Origin: Erysipelotrichaceae bacterium NK3D112
Lineage (GTDB): Bacteria > Bacillota_I > Bacilli_A > Erysipelotrichales > Erysipelotrichaceae
Assembly (NCBI GenBank): GCA_000701725.1
Contig: JNJQ01000005.1
Span: 93,359 to 157,358, forward strand
Length of the DNA stretch: 64,000 nucleotides
Reading direction: 5' to 3'
Made by a program: the position numbers and the translations under genes. The notes under the pieces were generated by a model. The model made no database searches, had not been told where the DNA came from, and was given only the letters and a program-made list of their open reading frames with translations. Of this stretch, positions 41,660-51,263 are shown piece after piece (within the stretch, counting starts at the first letter, position 1; the number at the start of each line of letters is the position of its first letter).

Positions 41660-41687
41660 CATGCAGTACAAAAAAGGGAGGTCTTCC

Positions 41688-42437
41688 ATGATCAACTCAC
41701 CAAAGGAAATCCTGAATATCTGGATCAACAACGGAAAAAACAAAGCTGCTCTGCCTGTATATAAAATGATCCTGCTCGGCATCCTGGCCGGCATGTTCAT
41801 CGGTTTCGGCTGTCATGTGTTTGTGCTTGCCACCGCATCCGAAGTCACGACCGCTTCCAAACTGATCGGCGCGTCACTGTTCCCGGTGGGACTGATGATG
41901 GTCATCTTCTGCGGAGCAGAACTGTTCACCGGCAACAATCTCATGACCCTTGCATTAATGAAAAAGGAAATCAATGTGCAGGGCTTATTGAAGAACTGGT
42001 GCTTTGTCTATCTGGGAAATCTCATCGGTTCCGTGCTGCTTGCCTTCCTTCTTGCAAAAAGCGGTCTGTATGGCGGTGATGCCGGAGCGAGAGCCATGGC
42101 AGTGGCTTCCTCAAAAGCTGCAATGCCGTTTACGGAAGCGCTGATCAAAGGTATCCTGTGCAATATCCTGGTTGTGCTGGCATGCTGGTTCCAGGCCGGC
42201 TCAAAGGAAATGAGCGGAAAGATCTTCGCGGTCTGGTTCCCGATCATGATGTTTGTCTTCGCCGGCTTTGAGCACAGCGTTGCCAATATGACCTATATTC
42301 CTCTGGGAATGTTCCTTGGCGCGGATGTCACCATCGGCGGATTCCTGCTCGGCAATCTGTTGCCGGTCACCATCGGAAATCTGATCGGCGGCGCATTGTT
42401 CATCCCCGTATTCTACTATCTGATTTACAAAGACTGA
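41688..42437 (+). CDS. formate/nitrite transporter (FNT) family channel
   Basis: 249 residues from ATG 41688 behind GGGAGGTC. Six membrane helices with the FNT marks GILAGMFIGFGCHV, FCGAELFTGNN, the KNWCFVYLGNLIGS segment and FVFAGFEHSVANMTYI. FNT proteins are pentameric channels for formate, nitrite or hydrosulfide. In a fermenting anaerobe, formate export is most likely, but the substrate is inferred. Confidence 0.92.
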   Translation: MINSPKEILNIWINNGKNKAALPVYKMILLGILAGMFIGFGCHVFVLATASEVTTASKLIGASLFPVGLMMVIFCGAELFTGNNLMTLALMKKEINVQGLLKNWCFVYLGNLIGSVLLAFLLAKSGLYGGDAGARAMAVASSKAAMPFTEALIKGILCNILVVLACWFQAGSKEMSGKIFAVWFPIMMFVFAGFEHSVANMTYIPLGMFLGADVTIGGFLLGNLLPVTIGNLIGGALFIPVFYYLIYKD

Positions 42438-42451
42438 AAAGACAGAAAGAA

Positions 42452-42487
42452 AGTCCGGATCACATCGGCTGTGACCCGGACTGTTTT
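42452..42487. terminator. terminator between convergent genes
   Basis: AGTCCGGATCACA and TGTGACCCGGACT arms form a long stem (42452-42482) followed by GTTTTTG; it lies between the FNT gene and the PAP2 gene. Confidence 0.75.
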
Positions 42488-42489
42488 TG

Positions 42490-43353
42490 TCAGGATGTCT
42501 TTTTCTTTCTGCGGTCGATTTTCAGATATTTTCCAAGCAGAATCATGATTGTGAAAGAGATCATGAATCCGAATGTGACATCGGTGAGGAAGTGTGCTCC
42601 GGCGACGATTCTTGCCACGGCGGTCAGGATGACCCATGCAAAGCTGATGATCATCAGCAGCCTTTCCTGATCTTTCAATACCGGAATGACATTCTTCAAA
42701 GCGATCAGGGTGAGGATGTAAGCGGCGCTTGCGGTGTGTCCGGAAGGGAAGGATTTGAATTCATCATGATCCAGGACTCCCTCAAAGGCGTCTCTTGCGG
42801 ATTTGCCGATCTGATACCAAGGCTGATATTCAAGATTGCTCACGGCGATGATGGAGCGGTATCTGGGTCTGCCCCATGGAATTTTGATGAAGACCACTAC
42901 GGCAGTGGTGATCAATACCGTGAACAGAATGAACAGAGCGGTTCTTCTGAGCTTTGCGGGATTGCGGGTGTCGCATGTCATATACACAAACAGGAATAAT
43001 CCGCACGCGATCAGCAGTTCAATCAGGATGAAGATGATCATTGCAAATCCCGTCGCGTTTTCAACGATCTCCTTGACACCGATCAGTCCGCCGACAAATC
43101 CGCAGGCGGCCAGAGCCGTGAAGATCAGTTTCTCGTTCTTTTCCTCCGGGATGGATCTCAGCAATAATGCCGATGCACTGAATCCGCATAACATGACCGG
43201 GAACTGGCCGAAGAGAAGGAAGAATCTGCCGAACTGGCTTTCTGTATTGGCAACCAGGGATGAGATATTGAAATCAAGGAATGTTCCGACCAGCATCAAT
43301 AATGCGCAGATGCCGTAAACAATCAGCATATATCTGTTTCTCAATAGTTTCAT
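42490..43353 (-). CDS. PAP2-family membrane phosphatase (second copy type)
   Basis: 287 residues from ATG 43353 behind GGGAGGG. All three PAP2 motifs are clear: KIPWGRPRYR (KxxxxxxRP), FKSFPSGHTASAA (PSGH), and ARIVAGAHFLTDV (SRxxxxxHxxxD). About six membrane helices. It dephosphorylates lipid phosphates or diphosphates at the membrane. It is better conserved at the catalytic motifs than the PAP2 protein at 1079-2035. Confidence 0.9.
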   Translation of the reverse strand: MKLLRNRYMLIVYGICALLMLVGTFLDFNISSLVANTESQFGRFFLLFGQFPVMLCGFSASALLLRSIPEEKNEKLIFTALAACGFVGGLIGVKEIVENATGFAMIIFILIELLIACGLFLFVYMTCDTRNPAKLRRTALFILFTVLITTAVVVFIKIPWGRPRYRSIIAVSNLEYQPWYQIGKSARDAFEGVLDHDEFKSFPSGHTASAAYILTLIALKNVIPVLKDQERLLMIISFAWVILTAVARIVAGAHFLTDVTFGFMISFTIMILLGKYLKIDRRKKKTS

Positions 43354-43459
43354 AAAGCCCTCCCGCTTTTCAAAAAGTATACCGCAAATCGATCGGGATG
43401 TTTGTGTATATCATAAGAAAGATGTATTTCAAAAATAACAATATATGTATAATTTGGAT

Positions 43460-44056
43460 ATGAACAATCATGATGACAATCCGGAACAGACAATCATTGA
43501 ATTCGGTCCGCATCTGTTTGAAATCGGCGGATATCTTTTCATTGCGCATGGTGCTGTCATGATCAGTGATGATGCGCCGGAAGAACTGAAAGAAATCTAT
43601 GCCAAGGGAAAATCTTATTTCGACAGAATGTATCTGCGCTATCTGTATCTCTATAACAGATACCGCTGTCATGCAATCACACCCCGTAAGAATATTGAGG
43701 AGCTGAGCGCTTACTGCATTGAGCATCTCGGTGCGGAATATATCGGTGTGCTTGATGATCCGTATCTTCTCTATATGCATATCAGAAACCTGAAAGGCTT
43801 CAATCCCGCCATCAGGGAGGAAGAACTGGAATTCACCGGTTACCGGATCGCAGCAGATGAAGAAGCAGCTGCGGAAGAAGACGGCAATTCCATCATTGTA
43901 TTCGAGAAACGCCATGATTACTTCGGCACATGGAACCAGAAAGTTCTGCGTGAGCTGGCATATCAGAGAGGAATCGATCCGGCGTATCTGGATACTTTCA
44001 ATGAAGATGCATGGAATTATCTGATTGCCTGTGATTTTTACTTTGCACATGATTGA
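43460..44056 (+). CDS. hypothetical protein, 198 residues
   Basis: Started at ATG 43460; an ATG at 43445 lies inside a TATAAT-overlapping region (43448-43453). Neither has a Shine-Dalgarno site, and the first ATG after the box is about where transcription should begin, so the mRNA may be leaderless. Rich in Tyr and acidic residues (FDRMYLRYLYLYNRYRCH, EEAAAEEDGNSIIVFEKRHDYF). No family recognised; soluble. Confidence 0.6.
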   Translation: MNNHDDNPEQTIIEFGPHLFEIGGYLFIAHGAVMISDDAPEELKEIYAKGKSYFDRMYLRYLYLYNRYRCHAITPRKNIEELSAYCIEHLGAEYIGVLDDPYLLYMHIRNLKGFNPAIREEELEFTGYRIAADEEAAAEEDGNSIIVFEKRHDYFGTWNQKVLRELAYQRGIDPAYLDTFNEDAWNYLIACDFYFAHD

Positions 44057-44106
44057 AAACGTCTGTATTCATTGCGTCTGGGTGAAAGTATAAAGGCTAT
44101 ATAACG

Positions 44107-44131
44107 AAAAAATCCGCTTTCGCGGATTTTT
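44107..44131 (-). terminator. terminator of tRNA-Leu
   Basis: AAAATCCGC/GCGGATTTT stem with TTTC loop; T tract on the minus strand right after the tRNA. Confidence 0.8.
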
Positions 44132-44134
44132 ACA

Positions 44135-44219
44135 TGGTGCACCAGACAAGACTTGAACTTGCACGGGTCACCCCATACGCCCCTCAAGCGTACGTGTCTG
44201 CCGATTCCACCACTGGTGC
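44135..44219 (-). tRNA. tRNA-Leu (anticodon GAG)
   Basis: 85 nt class II tRNA on the minus strand including encoded CCA. Acceptor GCACCAG/CTGGTGC, anticodon stem TACGC/GCGTA with loop TTGAGGG (anticodon GAG), variable arm GGGGTGACCC, T arm with GTTCAAGTC. Confidence 0.95.
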
Positions 44220-44353
44220 GTGCTTAAGTATTATAGCATGCCTTTCGGATACGTCAATCAATTAATTGCGCAAACTCATTCGATTTCGTTGTATTTTTTT
44301 TGCTATCCCTATATAATAAGCGCGTTTCACGGGAAAAAAAGAAGGTGAAAGCA

Positions 44354-46189
44354 ATGGATTATCAGAAAATTATCAACATCGCGGTCATTGCCCACGTCGA
44401 CGCCGGAAAATCCACTCTGGTCAACGCATTCCTGAAGCAGAGCCATGTCTTCAAGGATAACGAAAAGGTCATCGACTGCATTATGGATTCCAACGACCTC
44501 GAAAGAGAAAGAGGAATCACAATTTATTCCAAAAACTGTTCCGTTACTTATAAGGATTATAAGATCAATATCGTTGATACCCCGGGTCACGCCGACTTCT
44601 CAAGTGAGGTTGAGCGCATCATCCGCACAGTTGACACTGTCATCCTGCTGGTTGACTCGGCGGAGGGACCGATGCCCCAGACAAGATTCGTTCTGCAGAA
44701 GTCGCTGGAATGCGGCTTAAGACCGATCCTTGTCATCAACAAGATGGACAAGAACGATGCGCGCGCAAATGAGGTCATCGATGAGGTTTACGAGCTGTTC
44801 CTGGAGCTGGATGCGACAGACGATCAGCTGGACTTCCCGATCCTCTATGGTATCGCAAGAGAAGGCATTGTCCGCTATGAGCCGGATGATACAAACACGG
44901 ATATCGTGCCGCTGTTTGAGACAATCATCCATCATACCCAGGCATATCCGGATCTTTCCGATGAGCCGGTGCAGATGCAGATCTGCGCGCTTGCCTATGA
45001 TGACTATATCGGCAGACTCGGCATCGGCAGAATCTACAAGGGAACCCTCCATGAGGCAACCCAGTATGAGGTATGCAATGCCAACGGATCCTCCCATGTG
45101 GGCAAGACAAACCAGGTCTTCGTATACAAGGGACTTTCCAGAATTCCCGCCAATGAGATCCAGTGCGGTGAAATCTGCATGATTTCCGGTATTCCCGATA
45201 TCAACATCGGCGATACACTCTGTCCGGTCGGCCAGGGTGATCCGATGCCCATGATCAAGATTGAGGAACCGACGCTTTCCATGAACTTCATGGTCAACGA
45301 TTCCCCGTTTGCCGGCAAGGTCGGCAAGTATGTCACTTCCAGAAACATCCGTGAAAGACTGGAAAAGGAACTGGAAGTCAATGTCGGTCTCAAGGTTGAG
45401 GAAACAGACTCTACCGACACATTCAAGGTTTCAGGCAGAGGCGAACTCCATCTGACCATCCTTCTGGAACAGATGAGACGTGAAGGCTATGAGGTCGCCG
45501 TTTCCAGACCGGAAGTCATTCTGAAAAAGATTGACGGCGTCACATGTGAGCCGGTTGAGGAAGTCGTCATTGATGTGCCGACCGAATACAGCGGTTCCGT
45601 GATCAGCTCCCTCAATGTCAGAAAGGGTATGCTGCAGAACATGGAGGATGTCGGCTCCTATACAAGAATCACTTACACATGCCCGACCAGAGGTCTGATC
45701 GGTTTCCGTTCCGACTTCATCAATATGACTCATGGCGAAGGCACCATGGTGCAGCGTCTGGCGGATTATGAGCCCTGGAAGGGTGAAATCCCGCAGCGTG
45801 AAAACGGTGCTCTGATCTCCACTGAAACCGGCGGCGCAATGACATATGCGCTTTGGAATATCCAGGAAAGAGGTCAGCTGTTCATCGGCGCGCAGACACC
45901 TGTCTATGAAGGAATGATCATCGGCGTGTCCGCGAAGAATATGGACATGGCGGTCAACCCGATCAAAAACAAGAAGATGACAGCGGTCCGCTCCACCGGC
46001 AACGATGAAGCCATGAAACTTGTACCGCCGCGCATTCTTACACTGGAAGGCGCCATTGAGTTCATCAATGATGATGAGCTGGTTGAAATCACACCGACGG
46101 ATATCCGTATCCGCAAGAAGTATCTGACCGCACTCGACCGCAGAAGACATGCGCGTGAGCTCGGCAAGATCGAAAGCGAAGCAGAATAA
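44354..46189 (+). CDS. typA: ribosome-associated GTPase TypA/BipA
   Basis: 611 residues from ATG 44354 behind GAAGGTG. Translational GTPase: G1 AHVDAGKSTL (Ala-His-Val, Asp for usual Gly), DSNDLERERGITIYSKN (switch I), DTPGHADFSSEVERI (G3), NKMDKNDAR (G4), then domains II, III and V and the TypA-specific C-terminal region ending in RKKYLTALDRRRHARE. It acts in ribosome assembly and stress translation. Single gene with its own terminator. Confidence 0.96.
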   Translation: MDYQKIINIAVIAHVDAGKSTLVNAFLKQSHVFKDNEKVIDCIMDSNDLERERGITIYSKNCSVTYKDYKINIVDTPGHADFSSEVERIIRTVDTVILLVDSAEGPMPQTRFVLQKSLECGLRPILVINKMDKNDARANEVIDEVYELFLELDATDDQLDFPILYGIAREGIVRYEPDDTNTDIVPLFETIIHHTQAYPDLSDEPVQMQICALAYDDYIGRLGIGRIYKGTLHEATQYEVCNANGSSHVGKTNQVFVYKGLSRIPANEIQCGEICMISGIPDINIGDTLCPVGQGDPMPMIKIEEPTLSMNFMVNDSPFAGKVGKYVTSRNIRERLEKELEVNVGLKVEETDSTDTFKVSGRGELHLTILLEQMRREGYEVAVSRPEVILKKIDGVTCEPVEEVVIDVPTEYSGSVISSLNVRKGMLQNMEDVGSYTRITYTCPTRGLIGFRSDFINMTHGEGTMVQRLADYEPWKGEIPQRENGALISTETGGAMTYALWNIQERGQLFIGAQTPVYEGMIIGVSAKNMDMAVNPIKNKKMTAVRSTGNDEAMKLVPPRILTLEGAIEFINDDELVEITPTDIRIRKKYLTALDRRRHARELGKIESEAE

Positions 46190-46208
46190 TCTATCCGCAA
46201 TACACCGC

Positions 46209-46241
46209 AGCCGCAGGTTCAGAAGGACCGGCGGCTTTTTT
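46209..46241 (+). terminator. terminator of typA
   Basis: AGCCGC...GCGGCT stem with an inner GGT/ACC extension, followed by a T tract. Confidence 0.75.
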
Positions 46242-46348
46242 CTTTCATGGGGGATTTCACAGTGCGTCATCCGTTCGAAAAAACCGTTATATAATCGGAT
46301 TAAGGAAACAAATGTTGTGCGCAGATGCGCATTACGGAGGTATTCATC

Positions 46349-47809
46349 ATGAAATTTCTGCAGAAACTCGGCAAGGCGATTATGCTGCCGGTCGCAGTCA
46401 TGCCGCTGTGCGGCCTTTTGATGGGCATCGGCTATCTTCTCTGTCCGGCATCCATGCAGGGCGGTGAGATCACCGGTCTGCTGCCTTTGATTGGTCTGTA
46501 TCTGGTCAAGGCAGGCGGAGCACTGATTGATCATATAGCGCTTCTGTTTGCGATCGGTGTCGGCGTCGGCATGGCGCAGGACAAAGACGGCACAGCCGCG
46601 CTTGCCTCGCTTGTTTCGTGGCTGGTCATTACAACATTGCTTAACGTGGACAATGTCACGGCGATCATGCCTTCGCTTTCGGAAAACGCGTCCCTGGCAT
46701 TTGCGAAGATTGAAAACCCGTTCATCGGCATTCTTTCCGGTCTGCTCGGCGCCTTCTGCTATAACCGTTTCAAAAACACCAGGCTTCCCGACTGGCTGGC
46801 CTTCTTCTCGGGCAAACGCAGCACGGTCATCATTGCCGGCGGCGCATCACTGGCGGTTTCGGCATTGCTGCTGGCGGTATGGCCGGTGCTGTTCGGCGGC
46901 CTGATTTTCCTTGGCGAAAAGATTTCTTCAATGGGGTATATCGGTGCCGGCATTTACGCATTCCTGAACCGTCTCTTAATTCCGTTCGGCCTTCATCACG
47001 CCCTGAACAATGTGTTCTGGTTTGACACGGTGGGACTCGGCGATCTGAGCCATTTCTGGGCAGGTCACACTTCCGCTGATGTCAGCTGGTCGCTTGGCGT
47101 TTATATGTCCGGTTTCTTCCCGTGCATGATGTTCGGTGTGCCCGGCGCAGCGCTGGCCATGGTGCAGTGCGCAAAGAAAGAAAACCGTTCCAAAGCCGTC
47201 GGCATTCTTCTTTCCGCGGCTGTGTGCGCGTTTGTATGCGGAGTTACAGAACCGTTTGAATTCTCCTTCATGTTTGCATCACCGATTCTCTATGCCGTGT
47301 ATTCCCTGCTGTATGGTGTTTTTACAATCATTACCGCATACAGCGGTTTCCGGGCAGGCTTTGCCTTTTCCGCCGGTGTGAGTGATCTGATTTTCTCTGC
47401 TTCCTTGCCGGCAGCGGCGAAAACATGGATGATCATTCCGCTTGGTATCGGCGCATTCATAGTCTTTTATCTTGTATTCCGCTTCCTGATCAGCTCACTC
47501 AATCTGAAAACACCGGGAAGGGAAGATGAGGAGACACAGATTGACACGCCTCATGAAAATGCGGCGAGCGCCAACGGTTATGATACCGAGGCGATCTTTG
47601 CCGGACTGGGCGGAAAAGAAAACATTGTATCGCTGGATAACTGCGTCACAAGGCTGCGTCTGGAAGTGAAGGATTCAGATGTGATCAATGATGACATATT
47701 GAAAAAAGCCGGCGCAAAGGCGGTGATCCGTACCGGCAAAAACAGTGTCCAGGTTGTGATCGGAACCAATGTCGAAAGCGTTGCACAGCAGATGAAAAAC
47801 CAGATGTGA
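46349..47809 (+). CDS. PTS EIICB, N-acetylglucosamine type
   Basis: 486 residues from ATG 46349 behind GGAGG. The IIC domain (about 1-385) has ten or so helices with the glucose/GlcNAc-family loops GLHHALNNVFWFDTVGLGDLSH-type sequence (here positions about 212-235) and GVTEPFEFSFMF. The IIB domain (about 405-486) carries the phospho-cysteine in LDNCVTRLRLEV. There is no fused IIA, so a separate IIA must serve it. The best fit is NagE; glucose or maltose are possible. Confidence 0.85.
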   Translation: MKFLQKLGKAIMLPVAVMPLCGLLMGIGYLLCPASMQGGEITGLLPLIGLYLVKAGGALIDHIALLFAIGVGVGMAQDKDGTAALASLVSWLVITTLLNVDNVTAIMPSLSENASLAFAKIENPFIGILSGLLGAFCYNRFKNTRLPDWLAFFSGKRSTVIIAGGASLAVSALLLAVWPVLFGGLIFLGEKISSMGYIGAGIYAFLNRLLIPFGLHHALNNVFWFDTVGLGDLSHFWAGHTSADVSWSLGVYMSGFFPCMMFGVPGAALAMVQCAKKENRSKAVGILLSAAVCAFVCGVTEPFEFSFMFASPILYAVYSLLYGVFTIITAYSGFRAGFAFSAGVSDLIFSASLPAAAKTWMIIPLGIGAFIVFYLVFRFLISSLNLKTPGREDEETQIDTPHENAASANGYDTEAIFAGLGGKENIVSLDNCVTRLRLEVKDSDVINDDILKKAGAKAVIRTGKNSVQVVIGTNVESVAQQMKNQM

Positions 47810-48641
47810 ATCCGGTCTGTGTGATGATATCAGCATTGAAGACAAAAGAAAAAAGGCACTAAGCCCTAACAAAGTAAATATAGCAGAAATAAAATTTCAT
47901 TTAAAGACTGTTTTTGAACTTTCTCACAAGTATATTAAGAGTACAAAGAAAAAGATTCACATAATATAGAGAAAGGAAACAGAAAAGAGCAGACATCTTT
48001 TCCATTTAAAAAACGGAATAAGTCTGGAGCCCGAGCAGAAACAAAAGCCTGAAGAAACACTAGTCGAAAAAACCGGAAATCAAAGGAATCTTTCCATACA
48101 CGGAACCTATAAGGGGAAGTTAAAAAGATCGCTGAGAATCAACATACAATCAGGATTCAAAGATGATCCAGATGAACAGAAAAATTCCTGACAAAAGCTC
48201 AAAAAGTCCAAAGCAAAGTTCAGAATAAAAGAACAGAAGAAAAACCTGGACACAGAAAAAGTGATGAAAAGACAAAAGTCGTAAATCTCAATAAGTGAAA
48301 AGGAAAGTTCAGAATAAAAGAACAAAAAAAGAAAAAGCAGAAAGACAACAAAAGCTGGTAAAGATCAGGAAAAAATACAGTTCAAAAGAAAAATTCCCGA
48401 AAAAGTATGGCAAAAATGCCGAGATGATCAGATGACAAGTAATTGAAAACGGAAGATTGACCATTCAGAGTGAAGAATCAAAAACCGCGGACAACAGAAA
48501 GAAATCTGATTAAAACTCAACATAAAAAAGTGAGAAATCTGTAAGATCAGTAAAAATGCGCGCAACTGATCGAGAATAGGCTTAAGAATCAGCGGAAAGG
48601 CTACAGGCAAATAGAGGGAACCTTGATGAGGTTCCCTTTTA
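47810..48641 (+). ncRNA. A-rich gene-free locus, possible large structured RNA
   Basis: No open frame with a ribosome site is present over about 880 bp, and composition differs sharply from the surroundings: long runs of A and purines, few T. Many short hairpins occur: TTCC/GGAA at about 48000 and 48092, GATCAGT/ACTGATC at 48544-48571, GGCA-AAAA-TGCC near 48409, CTCA/TGAG near 48517, and GTCCA/TGGAC enclosing a GTTC/GAAC stem (48207-48250). AAAGTTCAGAATAAAAGAAC occurs twice (48216 and 48305). The tract ends in a good terminator. I could not fix the promoter. Size and A-rich loops recall large RNA classes such as ROOL, but I cannot assign it. Confidence 0.5.
48616..48640 (+). terminator. terminator at the end of the A-rich locus
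   Basis: GGGAACC (48616-48622), 7 nt loop, GGTTCCC (48630-48636), TTTT. No protein gene ends before it. Confidence 0.8.
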
Positions 48642-48689
48642 ATGTCTGACCATGCATAATAAAGGCAGTAAAACAGAAGAGGTCTGAAT

Positions 48690-50033
48690 ATGCTGGAAAT
48701 CATGAAATATCTGCGTCTGCCCCTGGATGAGAATATCGAAAAGGCAAAGCTCAGCGGTGATTTTGAAAGAGCGCTCACCATGATCGATCAGCGGCTTGCG
48801 GATGACCTGGTCCCGGAGGCGATAAAACAGAGGCTGCGCATTGAGCAGGAAGTTCTGCGCCGTCTGCCGTATGACTATCCGTTTGAGGAAACCGGCGCGC
48901 TTGCATTAATTCAGAAGGAAATACCGGATTTCACAAAAGAGGAACTGGACGGTTTCATGGATGCGGGAGATGCCGACTGGTTCATGATTCACGGAAAGCG
49001 GCATCTGCACAGAAGATTCTTTGAATCTCTGAAAAAGGTATACCCGCAGATCGCCCAAAGAGCGGGTGAAACATCCGGTGCAAGTACATTGCTGGATCAG
49101 AATATTTCGGATATGAAGAAAAACGGCATGGCTGAATGGCGTGTGCATCTGCGTCATACCCTGAAAATCAGGGATGAAGCGTTTGTGCCGGGAAAGGTGC
49201 TTGTCCATCTTCCTATACCGGCTGAATGCATGAATATGAAGGATATTCAGATCATCCGAACGGATCCGGAAAATGCATATGTCTCAGATGTGAGCCATGA
49301 ATCCAGAACAGTCAGTTTTGAAGCGGAACTGACTGAAAACAGACCTTTCAGCGTTGAATATGCTTATACATCTACGGTGAAATATGTGAATCCCGATCCG
49401 GCTGAAGCGGTAATGAAAACATATGAAATCAAAGAGGAAGAGCCGCAGCTTGCTGTTACGCCATTGATCAGAGAGCTCGCGGATGAAATTGCGGGAAGTG
49501 AAACCAATCCGCTGAAGCTGGCAAGAATGTTCTATGACTTTGTGACTGCGCATGTGATCTATTCCTTCATGCGCGAATATATCACCCTTGGACTTATACC
49601 CGATTATTGTGCATCCCGGCTGCGCGGGGACTGCGGTGTGCAGGCGCTTCTGTTCATCGTGCTCTGTTTAAGCAAAGGCATTCCGGCAAAGTGGCAGAGC
49701 GGCAAATACGTGACACCTGAATACTGCGGCAATCATGACTGGGCAATGTTTTATGTTGAGCCGTGGGGCTGGATGTTCGCCGACTGCTCATTCGGCGGCA
49801 GCGCGTACAGAGCCAAAGCATATGAAAGACATGATTATTATTTCGGCAATCTTGATCCCTTCCGCATGGCTGCCAACAACGGGTTCATGAAAGAGTTTGA
49901 TCCCCCGAAAAAACAATGGCGCATCGATCCGTATGACAATCAGTCAGGAGAGATTGAGTATGCGGACAGAGGATTGCCGGGGGAGGATCTGATCAGTGAA
50001 TGTGAAGTCATTGAAATGCACAAAATCATCTGA
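48690..50033 (+). CDS. transglutaminase-like domain protein
   Basis: 447 residues from ATG 48690 behind AGAGG. The first 150 residues are helical. The C-terminal half has the transglutaminase/protease core triad: Cys in RGDCGVQALLF near residue 313, His in CGNHDWAMFYVEP near 350 and Asp in FADCSFGG near 367. No signal peptide is seen. Such proteins act as cysteine peptidases or crosslinking enzymes; the substrate is unknown. It starts 50 bp after the terminator of the A-rich locus. Confidence 0.82.
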   Translation: MLEIMKYLRLPLDENIEKAKLSGDFERALTMIDQRLADDLVPEAIKQRLRIEQEVLRRLPYDYPFEETGALALIQKEIPDFTKEELDGFMDAGDADWFMIHGKRHLHRRFFESLKKVYPQIAQRAGETSGASTLLDQNISDMKKNGMAEWRVHLRHTLKIRDEAFVPGKVLVHLPIPAECMNMKDIQIIRTDPENAYVSDVSHESRTVSFEAELTENRPFSVEYAYTSTVKYVNPDPAEAVMKTYEIKEEEPQLAVTPLIRELADEIAGSETNPLKLARMFYDFVTAHVIYSFMREYITLGLIPDYCASRLRGDCGVQALLFIVLCLSKGIPAKWQSGKYVTPEYCGNHDWAMFYVEPWGWMFADCSFGGSAYRAKAYERHDYYFGNLDPFRMAANNGFMKEFDPPKKQWRIDPYDNQSGEIEYADRGLPGEDLISECEVIEMHKII

Positions 50034-50078
50034 TTCAAAAGGCAGAAATGATATACTTAGTTTACAGTGAGGCAGAAT

Positions 50079-50639
50079 ATGAAATTTGCTATTTTTCTTG
50101 CGGACGGCTTTGAAACCTGTGAAGGTCTGATTACCGTCGACATGCTCAGAAGAGCAGCTCTTTCGATCGACACAATTTCAATGAATGAAACTCTGGAAGT
50201 CACCACATCGCATGGAATCAGACTCCAGGCGGACCGCCTTTTCTGCGACTTTGACGCGGAGGAATATGATGTGCTGATCATGCCCGGCGGAAAACTCGGC
50301 ACCGTGAATCTGGAAGCCAATGAAAGGCTGAAGGCCATTTTCAAGGCACATCTGGAAAGCGGAGCTCTGACATGCGCAATCTGTGCCGCTCCGAGCATTC
50401 TCGGCCATATGGGTCTGCTTAAAGGAAGGAAATACACCTGCTTCCCGTCCTTTAATGAAAATGCGTTCGGAGGAGAATACCAGAATGAGCTGGCTGTCAC
50501 GGACGGCAATCTCATCACCGGCAGAGGCATGGGCGCAACCATTGAGTTTGCCCGTCACATACTGATGAAAACAACCGATGAGGAGACATTGAAAAAAGTC
50601 CAGGACGGTATGCAGTACGAACACACATTCCGCCAGTAG
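50079..50639 (+). CDS. DJ-1/PfpI family protein
   Basis: 186 residues from ATG 50079 behind GTGAGG. DJ-1 fold: FAIFLADGFETCEGLI, YDVLIMPGGKLGTVNL, and the nucleophilic Cys in TCAICAAPSILG near residue 103, with Glu near residue 15. Family members are deglycase-, chaperone- or ThiJ-like; a biochemical function cannot be assigned by sequence. The next gene is 54 bp downstream. Confidence 0.88.
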   Translation: MKFAIFLADGFETCEGLITVDMLRRAALSIDTISMNETLEVTTSHGIRLQADRLFCDFDAEEYDVLIMPGGKLGTVNLEANERLKAIFKAHLESGALTCAICAAPSILGHMGLLKGRKYTCFPSFNENAFGGEYQNELAVTDGNLITGRGMGATIEFARHILMKTTDEETLKKVQDGMQYEHTFRQ

Positions 50640-50693
50640 CAACACCAAAATGATCTGACCATGGAGTCAGAGGAAACACACAGGAAACAGACG

Positions 50694-51263
50694 ATGCTGA
50701 AACGAATTGACCCGAGACAGCTGACATGGGTATGCCAGCCGAAACTTTATATTTTATCCTCGGACAAGCTTCTGATTGAAACCGAACCGTTTACGGAGCT
50801 CAAACCGCAGGGAAACAGCGCGGAAGCGGTGGAGATGTCCATCATGCCCAAAGGCAGCTTCTGCTTTTCCGCAAGGGTGGATTTCAATTATCACAATTCG
50901 TTTGACCAGTGCGGCTTCATTCTTTACGAAGGTGAAAACCGCAAGATGGTGATCGGCACCGAATATCATAACGATGAAAAGATGAAGCTGCGCTGTATTG
51001 TGTATCATGGCGGCGCGGGGGATATCTCCGTACGCGATGTGGGCAGCGCCATCACCAGAATGTTCTACCGCATCTGGTACCGCGGCGGCGCGGTGCGCAT
51101 TCAATACAGCTTCAGCGGAAAGAGATGGTCCGATTTCAGAGAGTTCCGGCTGAATCATCCGGAGCGGAAACTGAAGATCGGCATATATGCATGTTCACCC
51201 GGAAATTCGTTCTTTGACTGCACATTTTCGGGAATGACGCTTGAGGAGGAAAATACGATATGA
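50694..51263 (+). CDS. DUF1349-family beta-sandwich protein
   Basis: 189 residues from ATG 50694, preceded by AGGAAA; ATG 50661 is an alternative start. RIDPRQLTWVCQP, FSARVDFNYHNSFDQCGFIL and the concanavalin-like core (FYRIWYRGGAVRIQYSFSGK, KLKIGIYACSP) match DUF1349, a cytosolic lectin-like fold. Function is unknown, possibly carbohydrate binding. It overlaps pepT by ATGA. Confidence 0.75.
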   Translation: MLKRIDPRQLTWVCQPKLYILSSDKLLIETEPFTELKPQGNSAEAVEMSIMPKGSFCFSARVDFNYHNSFDQCGFILYEGENRKMVIGTEYHNDEKMKLRCIVYHGGAGDISVRDVGSAITRMFYRIWYRGGAVRIQYSFSGKRWSDFREFRLNHPERKLKIGIYACSPGNSFFDCTFSGMTLEEENTI

